Position numbers and translations under genes: made by a program
The notes under the pieces: generated by a model
Told to the model about the DNA's origin: nothing
Seen by the model: the letters and a program-made list of their open reading frames with translations, nothing else
Database searches by the model: none
Shown here: positions 54,875-63,932 of the stretch, in pieces
Layout of the letters: each line of letters begins with the position of its first letter
Numbering within the stretch: position 1 is the first letter of the stretch
Source: an uncultured Thalassotalea sp.
GTDB lineage: Bacteria; Pseudomonadota; Gammaproteobacteria; Enterobacterales; Alteromonadaceae
Assembly (NCBI GenBank): GCA_947492575.1
Contig: CANLNK010000009.1
Coordinates: 118,649 to 182,648, forward strand
Length of the DNA: 64,000 bases
Direction: 5' to 3'

Positions 54875-56692
54875 TTAAAACCACTCTTTCTTCATGTCAT
54901 AGGTTGTACTGTCCAACGTAGTTAGTAAATTTGACCAATGGTTGATTTGCGGCAACTCATAACGGAAGAAATACTGCATCGCTTGCAACTTGCCGTGATA
55001 AAAGTGCTGCTCACTTTCATGTAGTTCACTGCCATTACCAAGGTTAAGCGCTTGGCTGGCGACTATCGCTTGTTTAAGCCACAGCCAACTGATAACAATA
55101 TGTCCAAACATTGAGAGGTATTGCACTGAATTAGCGAGCACTAAATCAATGTTCTCTTTCCCCATAGAGACTAGCAAGTGCTCAGTGGTTTTATTAAGTG
55201 TTGCAATTGCTTGGCCGAGGTGCTGACCATACTCTGTTAGTTTTTCATCACTACTCGCCAACTTAATGGTCTTTTCCATTTCGCCGAGCAAAACGTGATA
55301 GCCCTGCATTTTGTTCATAGGAACTTTACGTGCCAATAAATCAAGCGACTGAATACCTGTTGTGCCTTCGTGAATTGGATTCAAGCGATTATCTCGGTAG
55401 AACATTTCAACAGGGTGTTCGTTGATATAGCCAGCACCACCTAGTACTTGAATTGCAAAATCGTTAGCTTTAGGTCCGTATTCAGATGGCCATGTTTTGA
55501 TCACCGGAGTGAGTAAATCGAGCAGGGTATGAGCGTGACTTCTTTCTTGTTCTGTTGGCGCCGTTTTCTCGTCATCCGATAATTGGCTACCCAATAGCAC
55601 TAACGCGAGAGCACCTTCTGAATATGCTTTTTGCGCCAGTAGCATACGTCGGATATCTGCATGCTCTATAATGTTTACCATAGGTGAGTGAGGATCTTTA
55701 CAAGACGGCAAGCGACCTTGAGGACGGTTATTGGCGTAGTCCACAGAATATTGGTAACCAGCAACAGCAAGTGCAGCACCGCTGGCTCCTACCATAATTC
55801 GCGCTTCGTTCATCATATGGAACATGTATTGTAAGCCGCGATTTTCTTCACCGACTAAGTAGCCTATTGCACCGCCTTTCTCGCCAAAGCTCAGTGCCGT
55901 CGAAGTTTGCGCTCGTCCACCCATCTTGTGGAATAAGCCAGCTAGGGCGACATCATTTTGTTCACCTAGGCTGCCGTCGTCATTCACTAAGAATTTTGGC
56001 ACTACAAATAACGAGATACCCTTAACACCTTTTGGTGCACCTTTAACTCTTGCTAAAACTAAGTGGACAATATTTTCGCTTAAGTCGTGGTCACCACCAG
56101 AAATGTAGATTTTGTTACCCGTAACGAGATAGTGGCCTTTTTCTGTTTGTTCTGCAGACGTGATTAAGTCTGCGAGCCCTGAGCCAGCTCCAGGCTCCGT
56201 CATCGCCATCGTGCCAGCGAATCTTCCTTGTCGTAGTGGCTTTACCCACTTTTCGATAAGCGCTTCACTCCCGTGCGCTTGCAACAAATTTGCATTCGCT
56301 GTGGTTAACATGCTGTAACCCAAGGCTGTTCCACCTGCGATGGTTAAGTAGGCATTGGCCATATTGGAAACTATTGGCGGCAACTGCATACCGTTGAACT
56401 CGTAATCTGCCGTAGCGGAAGGAATACCAGATTCGTTTAGGGCATCAATAGCGGGTTTAAGTTCGTCAATGATATGGACTTTCTTACCATCAAACGTGGG
56501 CTGTTGATTGTCCAACTTGCTACGCATTGGCAAAAAGTGTTTTTCAGCAATCTGCTTGGCAGTACTAATGACTTCATTGAAGGTCGTTTTGTCATGATCT
56601 TGATAACGCTCACGCTGGCATAAGCTTTCACAGTCGAAAAGCTCATACAGCATAAAGTTAATATCACGTTCGTTTATCATAGGTGCAGACAT
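54875..56692 (-). CDS. Large acyl-CoA dehydrogenase (C-terminal-domain type, 605 aa)
   Basis: The protein is longer than typical acyl-CoA dehydrogenases (about 380 aa) and has the middle block MAMTEPGAGSGLADL, the FAD-loop region KIYISGGDHDLSENIVHLVLARVKG, and VLGGAGYINEHPVEMFYRDNRLNPIHEGTTGIQS, where Glu in HEGTTGIQ is the likely catalytic base. A C-terminal helical domain of about 130 residues follows. The class includes 3-methylmercaptopropionyl-CoA dehydrogenase DmdC and long-chain enzymes; the substrate cannot be assigned by eye. Confidence 0.88.
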   Translation of the reverse strand: MSAPMINERDINFMLYELFDCESLCQRERYQDHDKTTFNEVISTAKQIAEKHFLPMRSKLDNQQPTFDGKKVHIIDELKPAIDALNESGIPSATADYEFNGMQLPPIVSNMANAYLTIAGGTALGYSMLTTANANLLQAHGSEALIEKWVKPLRQGRFAGTMAMTEPGAGSGLADLITSAEQTEKGHYLVTGNKIYISGGDHDLSENIVHLVLARVKGAPKGVKGISLFVVPKFLVNDDGSLGEQNDVALAGLFHKMGGRAQTSTALSFGEKGGAIGYLVGEENRGLQYMFHMMNEARIMVGASGAALAVAGYQYSVDYANNRPQGRLPSCKDPHSPMVNIIEHADIRRMLLAQKAYSEGALALVLLGSQLSDDEKTAPTEQERSHAHTLLDLLTPVIKTWPSEYGPKANDFAIQVLGGAGYINEHPVEMFYRDNRLNPIHEGTTGIQSLDLLARKVPMNKMQGYHVLLGEMEKTIKLASSDEKLTEYGQHLGQAIATLNKTTEHLLVSMGKENIDLVLANSVQYLSMFGHIVISWLWLKQAIVASQALNLGNGSELHESEQHFYHGKLQAMQYFFRYELPQINHWSNLLTTLDSTTYDMKKEWF

Positions 56693-56713
56693 AAGTGTTC
56701 CTCGAAAGGGTCG

Positions 56714-57475
56714 TTACATAGCTGACACACCGCCATCAATAGCGATGCATTGGCCAGTCATGTAGGTGTTTGCAGGAGAAAGTAGCAATAGCATGGTCGC
56801 TACAATTTCTTCAGGTTGTCCTAAACGCTTCATTGGTGCTCGACGAGCAAGCTTTTTGCGGCTTTCGTCATCTGATACATCGGTAACCATATTGGTTAAT
56901 GCGAAGAAAGGACAAACAGCATTTATGCGAATGTTGGCGGCAGCATATTCAACAGCTGCGGTTTTGGTTAAACCGACAACCGCGTGCTTTGCAGCTGCAT
57001 ATGACGAAACGGTTGGCGCGCCGCCAAGACCAGCCATTGAACTTACGTTAAGCAGTACACCGCTGCCTTGCGTAAGCATGTACTGGATTTGATGTTTCAT
57101 GCCAAATTGGACACCTTTAACATTGACTGCAAATTGTTTGTCCATCGTTGCTTCATCTGTCATGTGAAGTGGTGCGAAGTTTGGCGCGATACCTGCGTTA
57201 TTAACCGCAATATCAAGAGATCCAAATTCGCTTACGGCAAGTTCTGTTAATGCTTTGCAGTAACTTTCGTCCGATACATCGCCAGCTAGTGAAATCGCTT
57301 GATAGCCTTGCTGCTTAAGCGTTTCTGTAAAATCCGCCAGTGACTCCGCTTTAATATCGCCCAACACTACTTTTGCGCCACGGGAGGCAAGTTCGAGTGT
57401 TAATAACTTACCAAAACCTTGAGATGCGCCTGTAATCAGTGCCACTTTATTGTCGAAATTTAACTTTGAATCCAT
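56714..57475 (-). CDS. Short-chain dehydrogenase/reductase
   Basis: The 253-aa classical SDR has the cofactor motif ITGASQGFGKLLTLELASRG with a following DIKAES acidic residue favouring NAD, the NNAGIAPN loop, and the catalytic triad in SSMAGLGGAPTVSSYAAAKHA. The C-terminal YMTGQCIAIDGGVSAM is typical of 3-ketoacyl or sugar-type SDRs. It lies 21 bases before the large acyl-CoA dehydrogenase gene. Likely a hydroxyacyl-CoA or ketone step of the same pathway. Confidence 0.88.
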   Translation of the reverse strand: MDSKLNFDNKVALITGASQGFGKLLTLELASRGAKVVLGDIKAESLADFTETLKQQGYQAISLAGDVSDESYCKALTELAVSEFGSLDIAVNNAGIAPNFAPLHMTDEATMDKQFAVNVKGVQFGMKHQIQYMLTQGSGVLLNVSSMAGLGGAPTVSSYAAAKHAVVGLTKTAAVEYAAANIRINAVCPFFALTNMVTDVSDDESRKKLARRAPMKRLGQPEEIVATMLLLLSPANTYMTGQCIAIDGGVSAM

Positions 57476-57562
57476 AACTTTACCCTTTCGTTTAATTCTT
57501 TTGTTTTTGCTTTTTTAAGTCGGCTACTTGGCTCTACTTTCTATGCTGTGCTTATCGGCCAA

Positions 57563-58597
57563 TTATTCTGCAATTGCCTGATGCGCATATTGCGCAAGCG
57601 GTTTAACAAATGCGCCTACTTGTGCAGCGTGTTTATTTGAAGCGTTACCTTGCGAAGCCCTTTTTGCAACGCCTTGGCAAATAGCGGCTAATCTAAAAAA
57701 ACTAAACGCCAAGTAAAACGACCAGTTGTCGATGCTGCTTATATTCATTCGCTTACAGTAGCTTTTGACGTAGTCTTTTTCGGTAGGGATGCTCAAGGTT
57801 TGTCTATCTTTTTGACCTAAACCATCAATTTTCCCCATACCTTCTGGAAGGCGCAATTGCATGCATTGGTAAGCCAGATCGGCAAATGGGTGTCCAAGTG
57901 TAGATAGCTCCCAATCAAGTACTGCTTGTACTTCAGCTTTACCTTTATGAAAAATAAGGTTATCTAGACGGTAGTCGCCATGTACTAATGCTATGCGGCC
58001 ATCATCTGCAGGTAAGTGCTGTTCTAACCATGTGTAGAGTGAATCCATTTCTGGAATTTTTTGAATCTCACTTGCTTTGTATTGTTCTATCCACCGGCTC
58101 AGTTGACGCTCAAAGTAATTACCGGGCTTACCATAGTCACTTAGTCCAACTTTTTCTAAATCGATACTATGGATATTGGCAAGTGTTTGGTTCATGTTGT
58201 CGTACATCTGCTGGCGCATAGTATTATCGGCAACACCTTTTAGCGCTGCATCCCAATAGATGTCACCATCGCAGAACTCCATCACGTAAAACATTTCACC
58301 GATCACTTTCGTATCAGTACACAAGTGATAGGGCTTGGCTACCGGTACATTAGATTGGTATAGCGCATCAATGACTCGGAATTCTCTATCCACGGCATGA
58401 GCTGACTTTAACAGTTTGCCACTCGGCTGCTTGCGCAATACGTAAGTATTTTTACCATTGGTTAACTTGAACGTTGGGTTAGACTGACCGCCATCGAATT
58501 TTTCTAATTGGATGGCGCCGCTAAACCCATCAATATGCGAAGAAAGATATTCACTTAATTGACCAAGCTGTTGCTCAATAGGTTGTGTTGTCATCAT
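57563..58597 (-). CDS. APH-type kinase, ACAD10/11 N-domain- or LvaA-like
   Basis: The 344-aa protein is an aminoglycoside-phosphotransferase-fold kinase: nucleotide region FKLTNGKNTYVLRKQP with conserved Lys, catalytic loop ALVHGDYRLDNLIFH and metal Asp in VLDWELSTLGHPFADLAYQ. The family is seen as the N-terminal domain of ACAD10/ACAD11 and as LvaA in levulinate catabolism, which phosphorylate 4-hydroxyacyl-CoAs. Its gene is directly after an acyl-CoA dehydrogenase gene (21 bases apart), matching the fused order in ACAD11. No LvaB-like small partner is present. Confidence 0.85.
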   Translation of the reverse strand: MMTTQPIEQQLGQLSEYLSSHIDGFSGAIQLEKFDGGQSNPTFKLTNGKNTYVLRKQPSGKLLKSAHAVDREFRVIDALYQSNVPVAKPYHLCTDTKVIGEMFYVMEFCDGDIYWDAALKGVADNTMRQQMYDNMNQTLANIHSIDLEKVGLSDYGKPGNYFERQLSRWIEQYKASEIQKIPEMDSLYTWLEQHLPADDGRIALVHGDYRLDNLIFHKGKAEVQAVLDWELSTLGHPFADLAYQCMQLRLPEGMGKIDGLGQKDRQTLSIPTEKDYVKSYCKRMNISSIDNWSFYLAFSFFRLAAICQGVAKRASQGNASNKHAAQVGAFVKPLAQYAHQAIAE

Positions 58598-58618
58598 GAT
58601 AAACTTCTAAGTTCCTAC

Positions 58619-59842
58619 TTATTTCTTTGGCATAGGATGAAATTGAGCCGCTAAATTACGGCCAAGTTGCATCATGTGTACTTGGTCTGGTCCGTCTGCA
58701 AGTCTCAGCGTACGCTGACCAGCCCACATGTGAGCCAAGAATGTATCTTGAGACACACCAGCAGCGCCGAAAATTTGTATTGCTCTATCTATTACGTCTA
58801 ACGCCATGTTTGGTGCCACAATTTTGATCATCGCGATAAGATCTTTAGCCGCTTTGTTGCCAACCGTATCCATTTTTTGAGCAGCTTTTAACGTCATTAG
58901 CCTCGCTTGTTCAATTTGACACGCCGACATCGCAATATCTTCACGAATCGATTGCAGTTTACTCATTGGCTGGCCGAAGACTTCACGTTCGTTAACACGC
59001 TGGCACATCATTTCTAAAGCTCGTTGTGCAGCGCCAATTGAGCGCATACAGTGGTGAATACGACCTGGCCCTAAGCGACCTTGTGCGATTTCAAAACCAC
59101 GACCTTCACCAGCGATAATATTACTTGCAGGTACGCGCACATTATCGAATACGATTTCTGCATGTCCTTCTGGCGCATCGTTATATCCAAATACATGCAT
59201 AGGGCGAATAATGTTTACGCCCGGCGTGTTAGTTGGCACGAGAATTTGAGATTGCTGAATATAGCGGTTTTCATTGGTTGGGTCTGTTTTACCCATAACG
59301 ATCAAAATTTCACATTGCTTACGACAAGCGCCACTTATGTAAAACTTACGCCCGTTTATGACGTATTCATCACCATCGCGTTCAATAGTTGTCTCTATGT
59401 TAGTCGCATCACTTGATGCCACTTCCGGTTCTGTCATTGCAAATGCTGAACGAATTTTGCCCTCGAGTAATGGTTTTAACCATTTCTCTTGTTGTTCAGG
59501 ATTACCGTATTTAGCCAACACTTCCATATTACCGGTATCTGGTGCTGCACAGTTAAATACCTCAGGTGCCCAAAATACTTTGCCCATCTCTTCTGCTAGT
59601 GGCGCATATTCGAGGTTAGTTAAGCCTGCACTAAAATCGCCGTAACTTTGGGGGAGGAATAAGTTCCAAAGACCACGCTGCTTAGCGATTGCTTTAAGCT
59701 CTTCAAGCAAAGGTGGCGTTGACCATGGGTTTTCAGCAACTTGCTGATGAATTTTTTCATCGTTTGGATAAACGTATTCATCCATAAAAGCGCGAACTTG
59801 GCCAATTAAATCATTTACTTTATCTGAGTATTCGAAATCCAT
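58619..59842 (-). CDS. Acyl-CoA dehydrogenase, ACAD10/11 C-domain- or LvaC-like
   Basis: The 407-aa enzyme has [21 protein letters not shown], the [19 protein letters not shown] block, the [21 protein letters not shown] helix and the C-terminal [34 protein letters not shown] region. The start [22 protein letters not shown] matches the ACAD11-like family. Together with the kinase gene beside it, it is likely to act on a phosphorylated 4-hydroxyacyl-CoA and remove the phosphate, as proposed for LvaC. The exact substrate length is unknown. Confidence 0.87.
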   Translation of the reverse strand: MDFEYSDKVNDLIGQVRAFMDEYVYPNDEKIHQQVAENPWSTPPLLEELKAIAKQRGLWNLFLPQSYGDFSAGLTNLEYAPLAEEMGKVFWAPEVFNCAAPDTGNMEVLAKYGNPEQQEKWLKPLLEGKIRSAFAMTEPEVASSDATNIETTIERDGDEYVINGRKFYISGACRKQCEILIVMGKTDPTNENRYIQQSQILVPTNTPGVNIIRPMHVFGYNDAPEGHAEIVFDNVRVPASNIIAGEGRGFEIAQGRLGPGRIHHCMRSIGAAQRALEMMCQRVNEREVFGQPMSKLQSIREDIAMSACQIEQARLMTLKAAQKMDTVGNKAAKDLIAMIKIVAPNMALDVIDRAIQIFGAAGVSQDTFLAHMWAGQRTLRLADGPDQVHMMQLGRNLAAQFHPMPKK

Positions 59843-59878
59843 GAGTTTGTCCTTTTAGTAGTTGCGTATAGCCAAGGT

Positions 59879-60646
59879 TTAGCCAAGCAAGTAGCCGCCA
59901 TCAACATTGATAGCTGCGCCAGTTGTATATGTTGCTGCATCCGAAACAAGGTAAAGTACAGTGCCAGCCATTTCTTCAGGCTCTGCGACACGTCGCATTG
60001 GCACGTGTGCCATTGCTTGCTCTAGAATTTTAGGGTTTTTAACAAGTGCAGATGCGAATTTGGTGTCTGTAGCACCAGGTAGTAGGGCGTTAACACGAAT
60101 ATTGAATTGCGCACACTCTTTAGCGAATGCTTTCGTCATCGAAATAACCGCCGCTTTTGTCACTGAATAAATCCCTTGAAGGTCGCCAGGTATAACCCCG
60201 TTAACGGACGCGACATTAACGATACTGCCGCCGCCATTTTCGCGCATGATGTTTGCGCCCTTCGTAGACATAAAGAAGTATCCGCGGATGTTAACGTCGA
60301 CGGTTTTTTCGTAGGCTGCTAAGTCAGTTTCTAGGATATGGCCAAAGTATGGATTGGCTGCCGCGTTGTTAATAAGAATATCGAGTTTTCCGTGGCTCGA
60401 TACGATTTGCTCAAACAAGCTATCGATTTGTGCCATATCGCCTATGTGGCAAGCAATCGCTTCTGCGCTGCCACCAGCTTCTTTAATTTGATCAACAACG
60501 GCTTGGCAGCCGTCGATCTTACGACTTGATACGATAACGTGAGCACCATAACTCGCGAGTACTTTTGCGATATGTTCACCAATACCACGGCTAGCTCCGG
60601 TGACTAGCGCAATTTTTCCAGTTAAATCAAATAAGTTGTTATTCAT
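59879..60646 (-). CDS. Short-chain dehydrogenase/reductase
   Basis: The ATG at 60646 starts the conserved part NNLFDLTGKIALVTGASRGIG and gives 255 aa; the extended frame overlaps the histidine phosphatase gene and is not needed. Classical SDR motifs are complete: NNAAANPYFGHI, NVASVNGVIPGDLQGIYSVTKAA with Ser-Tyr-Lys, and the AAINVDGGYLLG end. It resembles SDRs commonly next to ACAD10/11-like genes. Likely a 3- or 4-hydroxyacyl-CoA dehydrogenase or related step. Confidence 0.87.
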   Translation of the reverse strand: MNNNLFDLTGKIALVTGASRGIGEHIAKVLASYGAHVIVSSRKIDGCQAVVDQIKEAGGSAEAIACHIGDMAQIDSLFEQIVSSHGKLDILINNAAANPYFGHILETDLAAYEKTVDVNIRGYFFMSTKGANIMRENGGGSIVNVASVNGVIPGDLQGIYSVTKAAVISMTKAFAKECAQFNIRVNALLPGATDTKFASALVKNPKILEQAMAHVPMRRVAEPEEMAGTVLYLVSDAATYTTGAAINVDGGYLLG

Positions 60647-60659
60647 TGTTATTACCCGT

Positions 60660-61352
60660 TTAACGATAAGTTGACCAACTTGCACCTACTTTCTCAAGGT
60701 GACGGTAGTTGTTGTAATAATCGAGAGAAATACGATCACCAGAAAACAAAACTTTGGTGACGCTAGTGTTTCTCAGTTGTTGCATTAGTTGTAGCGTATG
60801 TTCGTCAGAAAGCGACAATAAGTACTGGATAGTTGCGGCGATGACACCGCCAGAACTAAACGCAAAAATGTGTTGTTCGTTTGCGGCTCGTTGACTAACC
60901 ATTTTGTGTAAGCCGCTGACGCAGCGCGTTTTAAATGAGTGCCAATTTTCTTTATAAGCAGTAGACGTCGAATTAGTTATCCATTCATCCAGTGCTTGAT
61001 TGAAAACATCGGTTAATGCGGCTTTGGCATCTTCACGATGTGCGAAGGCTTTGAATATATCTTGAGTACTTTGCCATTTTGGATTAGCTGCTAGCAGGAT
61101 GTCGATATGATCAAATTCGTTTAGCTCACTAAGAGATAAAACATCACTTGAATTGCCTAATTCCGTATTAAATGCATCAAATGTTTGCTTATGACGCTTT
61201 AAGTCGCCAGTGTAAAATTTATCTGGTTGCGGCAGGTTGTGCCAACTTTGCCCAAGCATCACGCTTTGTTGTCGTCCTTTGCTACTGAGTTGGTCATATT
61301 CGGGCTCACCAAATGACGCTTGTCCGTGTCTAATTAAGTAAAGTGCTGCCAT
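60660..61352 (-). CDS. Histidine phosphatase family protein
   Basis: The 230-aa protein has the phosphohistidine signature YLIRHGQASFG (His9) and the later acid region LNEFDHIDIL and HIFAFSSGGVIA, where the second His is replaced by Ser-Ser-Gly context typical for some family members. It leads the catabolic operon. A phosphatase in a cluster with an acyl-CoA kinase may remove misplaced phosphate, but this is speculative. Its start codon lies in an inverted repeat shared with the LysR promoter region. Confidence 0.83.
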   Translation of the reverse strand: MAALYLIRHGQASFGEPEYDQLSSKGRQQSVMLGQSWHNLPQPDKFYTGDLKRHKQTFDAFNTELGNSSDVLSLSELNEFDHIDILLAANPKWQSTQDIFKAFAHREDAKAALTDVFNQALDEWITNSTSTAYKENWHSFKTRCVSGLHKMVSQRAANEQHIFAFSSGGVIAATIQYLLSLSDEHTLQLMQQLRNTSVTKVLFSGDRISLDYYNNYRHLEKVGASWSTYR

Positions 61353-61387
61353 AACATATAGATCGTTGAGTTTGATCTTATGTTATG
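61350..61387. promoter_or_regulatory. Inverted repeat at the start of the catabolic operon
   Basis: CATAACATA-T-AGATC (61350-61364) and GATCT-TATGTTATG (61374-61387) are complementary over 14 bases with one bulge and a 9-base spacer. The left arm covers the start codon of the histidine phosphatase. The position between divergent LysR and operon genes suggests a regulator site or an RNA hairpin that hides the start. Confidence 0.6.
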
Positions 61388-61526
61388 AATCCAAGAACAA
61401 TTAAACAAATGAATATTAGGAATCAGTTAGTATTCGTGGTAAGAATAGTGATGGTGTGGTAGAAATCAGATATAAGAATAAGTTTAGTAGGGAAATTAAT
61501 GAAAAAATCACTGGGGTGGAATTATT

Positions 61527-62429
61527 GTGAAAATTGATCTGAATTTGTTTGTGGTCTTTGAAGCAATATATTGTGAAGGCAACATAAGTAAAGCGGCTTC
61601 TGCATTAAATTTGTCGCAGCCAGCTGTCAGCCATTCGCTAGCAAAGTTAAGAGACCATTTTGACGACAAGCTGTTTATCAGACAGGGTAATCAAATGAAG
61701 CCTACTGCGCTGGCCAAGAATGTCATTGGTGATGTGCGTGAAGCATTACACCAACTTCAAACGAGTCTTTATCAATCTCAGAATTTTGAGCCGTCTACCT
61801 CTCGTAAAGTCTGTACTTTATCCATGCACAGCTCGTTAGAAGCATCTTATTTGCCTCACTTTGCAACTCAGTTGATGACTGAGTCTCCTCATATGAACTT
61901 TACCTCGAAACGTGTGCGACGTAGTGAGTTGGAGAATAAGCTGGCTAGTGGTGATATAGATGTTGCGATTGATATTTTACTGCCAGTTAGCAACAACGTT
62001 AAACACCAACAATTAACGAAAGATAAATTGGTGGTTGTTGCACGCAAGAATCATCCGATTTTTACCGGTAAGTTAGACTTACAGCGCTATTTAAGCCAAA
62101 CACATGTGGTAGCGTCTGCGCGAACATCCGGTCCAAGTATCGAAGATTTCGAGTTAGGGCGATTAGGTGTTCAACGAAAGGTTGGTTTGAGATGTCAGCA
62201 TTTGATGTCGGCCTGCCGAGTGATTATCAATAACGATATGCTGCTAACTTTGCCAGAGAATTCTGCAAAAATGTATCGTGCTTTACTTCCAATTGGTATT
62301 GCGCCATTACCTATAGATTTACCACCACTTGATGTTCATTTGTATTGGCATTCAAACGTGGATAAAGATCCTGCCAATACTTGGCTTAGAAATAAGATTA
62401 TGTCTGCGAACACTCTTGGGCAGCTTTAG
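61527..62429 (+). CDS. LysR-family transcriptional regulator
   Basis: The 300-aa protein has the LysR helix-turn-helix LNLFVVFEAIYCEGNISKAASALNLSQPAVSHSL (residues 4-37) and a PBP-like effector domain (about 90-290). The start is a GTG with GGGGTGGA upstream. The SGDIDVAIDILL and HVVASARTSGPS blocks resemble LeuO/NodD-type LysRs. Being divergent from the fatty-acid operon, it is the natural candidate regulator for it; the ligand may be an acyl-CoA or related compound. Confidence 0.9.
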   Translation: MKIDLNLFVVFEAIYCEGNISKAASALNLSQPAVSHSLAKLRDHFDDKLFIRQGNQMKPTALAKNVIGDVREALHQLQTSLYQSQNFEPSTSRKVCTLSMHSSLEASYLPHFATQLMTESPHMNFTSKRVRRSELENKLASGDIDVAIDILLPVSNNVKHQQLTKDKLVVVARKNHPIFTGKLDLQRYLSQTHVVASARTSGPSIEDFELGRLGVQRKVGLRCQHLMSACRVIINNDMLLTLPENSAKMYRALLPIGIAPLPIDLPPLDVHLYWHSNVDKDPANTWLRNKIMSANTLGQL

Positions 62430-62437
62430 CTGGCTCA

Positions 62438-62866
62438 TTATTGAGGTGATCTTTTGTTAAACATCACAATAGCGAATATTGGCCAAAACAGCAGTAATAT
62501 TGGTTGTACGAAGAGTTTGTAGTTTGCCCAGATTTGTTTAGTGAGGTTATTGGAATGAACTTGAGCTGTAAAACCGAACAAAGCTGCTAACAAAGCAAGT
62601 AAAATGAATAGGGCAATCAAGCTTATGTTGAGCCAATGCCATTCTTTGATAGTCAACATTAAACGGCTTCCGAAGCATATACCTAATGTACCTCTTTGAA
62701 CGAACACTTTTATTAATAAAGCGATCAAGGCTGCTTGCGACCAAAAAATTGAGGGCTGAAAGTAGCTAGTTGCTAATTTAGAAAGCAACGCTGTTTGGCT
62801 TTCAATGAATGCGACAGAGGCAAATACACTAATTAGTACAAGGTAGTAACGCCACAATAGAGCCAT
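62438..62866 (-). CDS. Hypothetical four-helix membrane protein (142 aa)
   Basis: Hydrophobic segments at about residues 5-22, 38-56, 78-97 and 115-135 predict a small inner-membrane protein with short loops and a basic C-terminus. I do not recognise a family. It lies 5 bases after the acetyltransferase gene, and the three genes 63695 to 62438 look like one operon. Its stop is 8 bases from the convergent LysR stop. Confidence 0.65.
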   Translation of the reverse strand: MALLWRYYLVLISVFASVAFIESQTALLSKLATSYFQPSIFWSQAALIALLIKVFVQRGTLGICFGSRLMLTIKEWHWLNISLIALFILLALLAALFGFTAQVHSNNLTKQIWANYKLFVQPILLLFWPIFAIVMFNKRSPQ

Positions 62867-62871
62867 ATTAA

Positions 62872-63327
62872 CTAAAGTACTTTCGTCAAAAATAGACTGT
62901 TTGGATCTACTTTATAGCTGCCAAACGGAGGGCATTCTGTAAATCCGAATGAAAGGTAAAGTTTGTGGGCAGGTTTAAACGCTTCCATTGTCCCAGTTTC
63001 TAAACTAAGGCGATTGTATGAACGCATGGTTGCTTGTTCGATAATAAAGTTGAGTATGTTGGCGGCAATACCTTGTCTTAAAAATGCTTTTGATGTGCGC
63101 ATAGACTTTATTTCACCGTGGCCATTCTCTAACTCTTTAAGCGCACCAACCCCAGCTAATCGATTGTCTATCCAGACGCTGACAAACGTTATGTCAGCCT
63201 TTTCTAGCGCCGTTAAATCGAGGGCGTGGACACTTTCAGGTGGTGAAAGCGATAGCATATCTTGATGATGTTCTTGTAGAAGCTTTACTACTTCAGGGTG
63301 GCGCAATTCACCTATTTTAAATTTCAC
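62872..63327 (-). CDS. GNAT-family N-acetyltransferase
   Basis: The 151-aa protein shows the GNAT acetyl-CoA site in MRTSKAFLRQGIAANILNFIIEQA (R/Q-x-x-G-x-A) and the preceding GVGALKELENGHGEIKSM strand, then RLSLETGTMEAFKPAHKLYLSFGF. It resembles the YsnE/IaaT-like group that acetylates small amines. Substrate not known. Confidence 0.9.
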   Translation of the reverse strand: MKFKIGELRHPEVVKLLQEHHQDMLSLSPPESVHALDLTALEKADITFVSVWIDNRLAGVGALKELENGHGEIKSMRTSKAFLRQGIAANILNFIIEQATMRSYNRLSLETGTMEAFKPAHKLYLSFGFTECPPFGSYKVDPNSLFLTKVL

Positions 63328-63338
63328 GTTTAACTTCT

Positions 63339-63695
63339 CTATTTGTTTCTCAGCATTTTTAGAATTTCTTTGTCGTTATCATAAATACGTAGAATTTGGC
63401 AGTTCTCTTGATAAATATCGACTTTTACGAAGTTGTTTTCAGCGGCGTTGTACATTTGCGCATGCCATTTATGTGATGGCTTTATTTCAGTGACGTCTTT
63501 TATTACGACTAAACCATTCGCTTTAGGGTTCTCGTCATGTTGATGCACTGAAACTTCGGCTTTGGTTAAATCCACTAAGAGTGTTGCTGATTTATCGGCA
63601 TGCTGCCATATCCCAGAAATATCACAACTTTTCGCGTGAACGGGTTGATACGAGAATAAAAACAGTAATCCCCAAATTAGGCTTGGCTTGTTCAT
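63339..63695 (-). CDS. Hypothetical exported protein (118 aa)
   Basis: The short protein has a signal peptide (hydrophobic residues 5-18, cleavage near VHAKS) and a beta-rich polar domain with two cysteines (SCDISGIWQ and ENCQILRIYD) that could form a disulfide. ISGIWQHADKSATLLVDL is reminiscent of small lipocalin-like SGIW domains. No known family is assigned. Confidence 0.65.
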   Translation of the reverse strand: MNKPSLIWGLLFLFSYQPVHAKSCDISGIWQHADKSATLLVDLTKAEVSVHQHDENPKANGLVVIKDVTEIKPSHKWHAQMYNAAENNFVKVDIYQENCQILRIYDNDKEILKMLRNK

Positions 63696-63794
63696 AATAT
63701 TACTTATAAATCGACGAATTTGCTTTTTATCACGAATAAACAGCTAAATCATTAATTTTGATAAAAATTCACGAAAGTAGCATTCCAGTGAAAT

Positions 63795-63808
63795 GGGAAC
63801 TGACGACT
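63795..63808. repeat. Degenerate copy C of the tRNA-fMet 3' segment
   Basis: GGGAACTGACGACT repeats the GAACTGACGAC segment of the tRNA gene at 63953-63964 (T-arm/variable region). Only this short part is preserved. Confidence 0.6.
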
Positions 63809-63852
63809 GTTTCTTGATGCTAAAACTAAAAAGGAATTAAGGGGAAAAGAAG

Positions 63853-63895
63853 TGGTTGCGGGAGCCCTTATTTAGAAAAGAGGGAACTGACGACC
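63853..63895. repeat. Degenerate copy B of the tRNA-fMet 3' segment
   Basis: TGGTTGCGGGAGCC (63853-63866) and GAACTGACGACC (63884-63895) are identical to two blocks of the true tRNA gene, but a 17-base segment replaces the usual 6 bases between them and no anticodon arm follows. It is a broken tRNA 3' end, perhaps a pseudo-tRNA or attachment site remnant. Confidence 0.75.
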
Positions 63896-63932
63896 GTTGT
63901 TGTTTGTTTTAATTCTAACAATAAAAAAGAAT

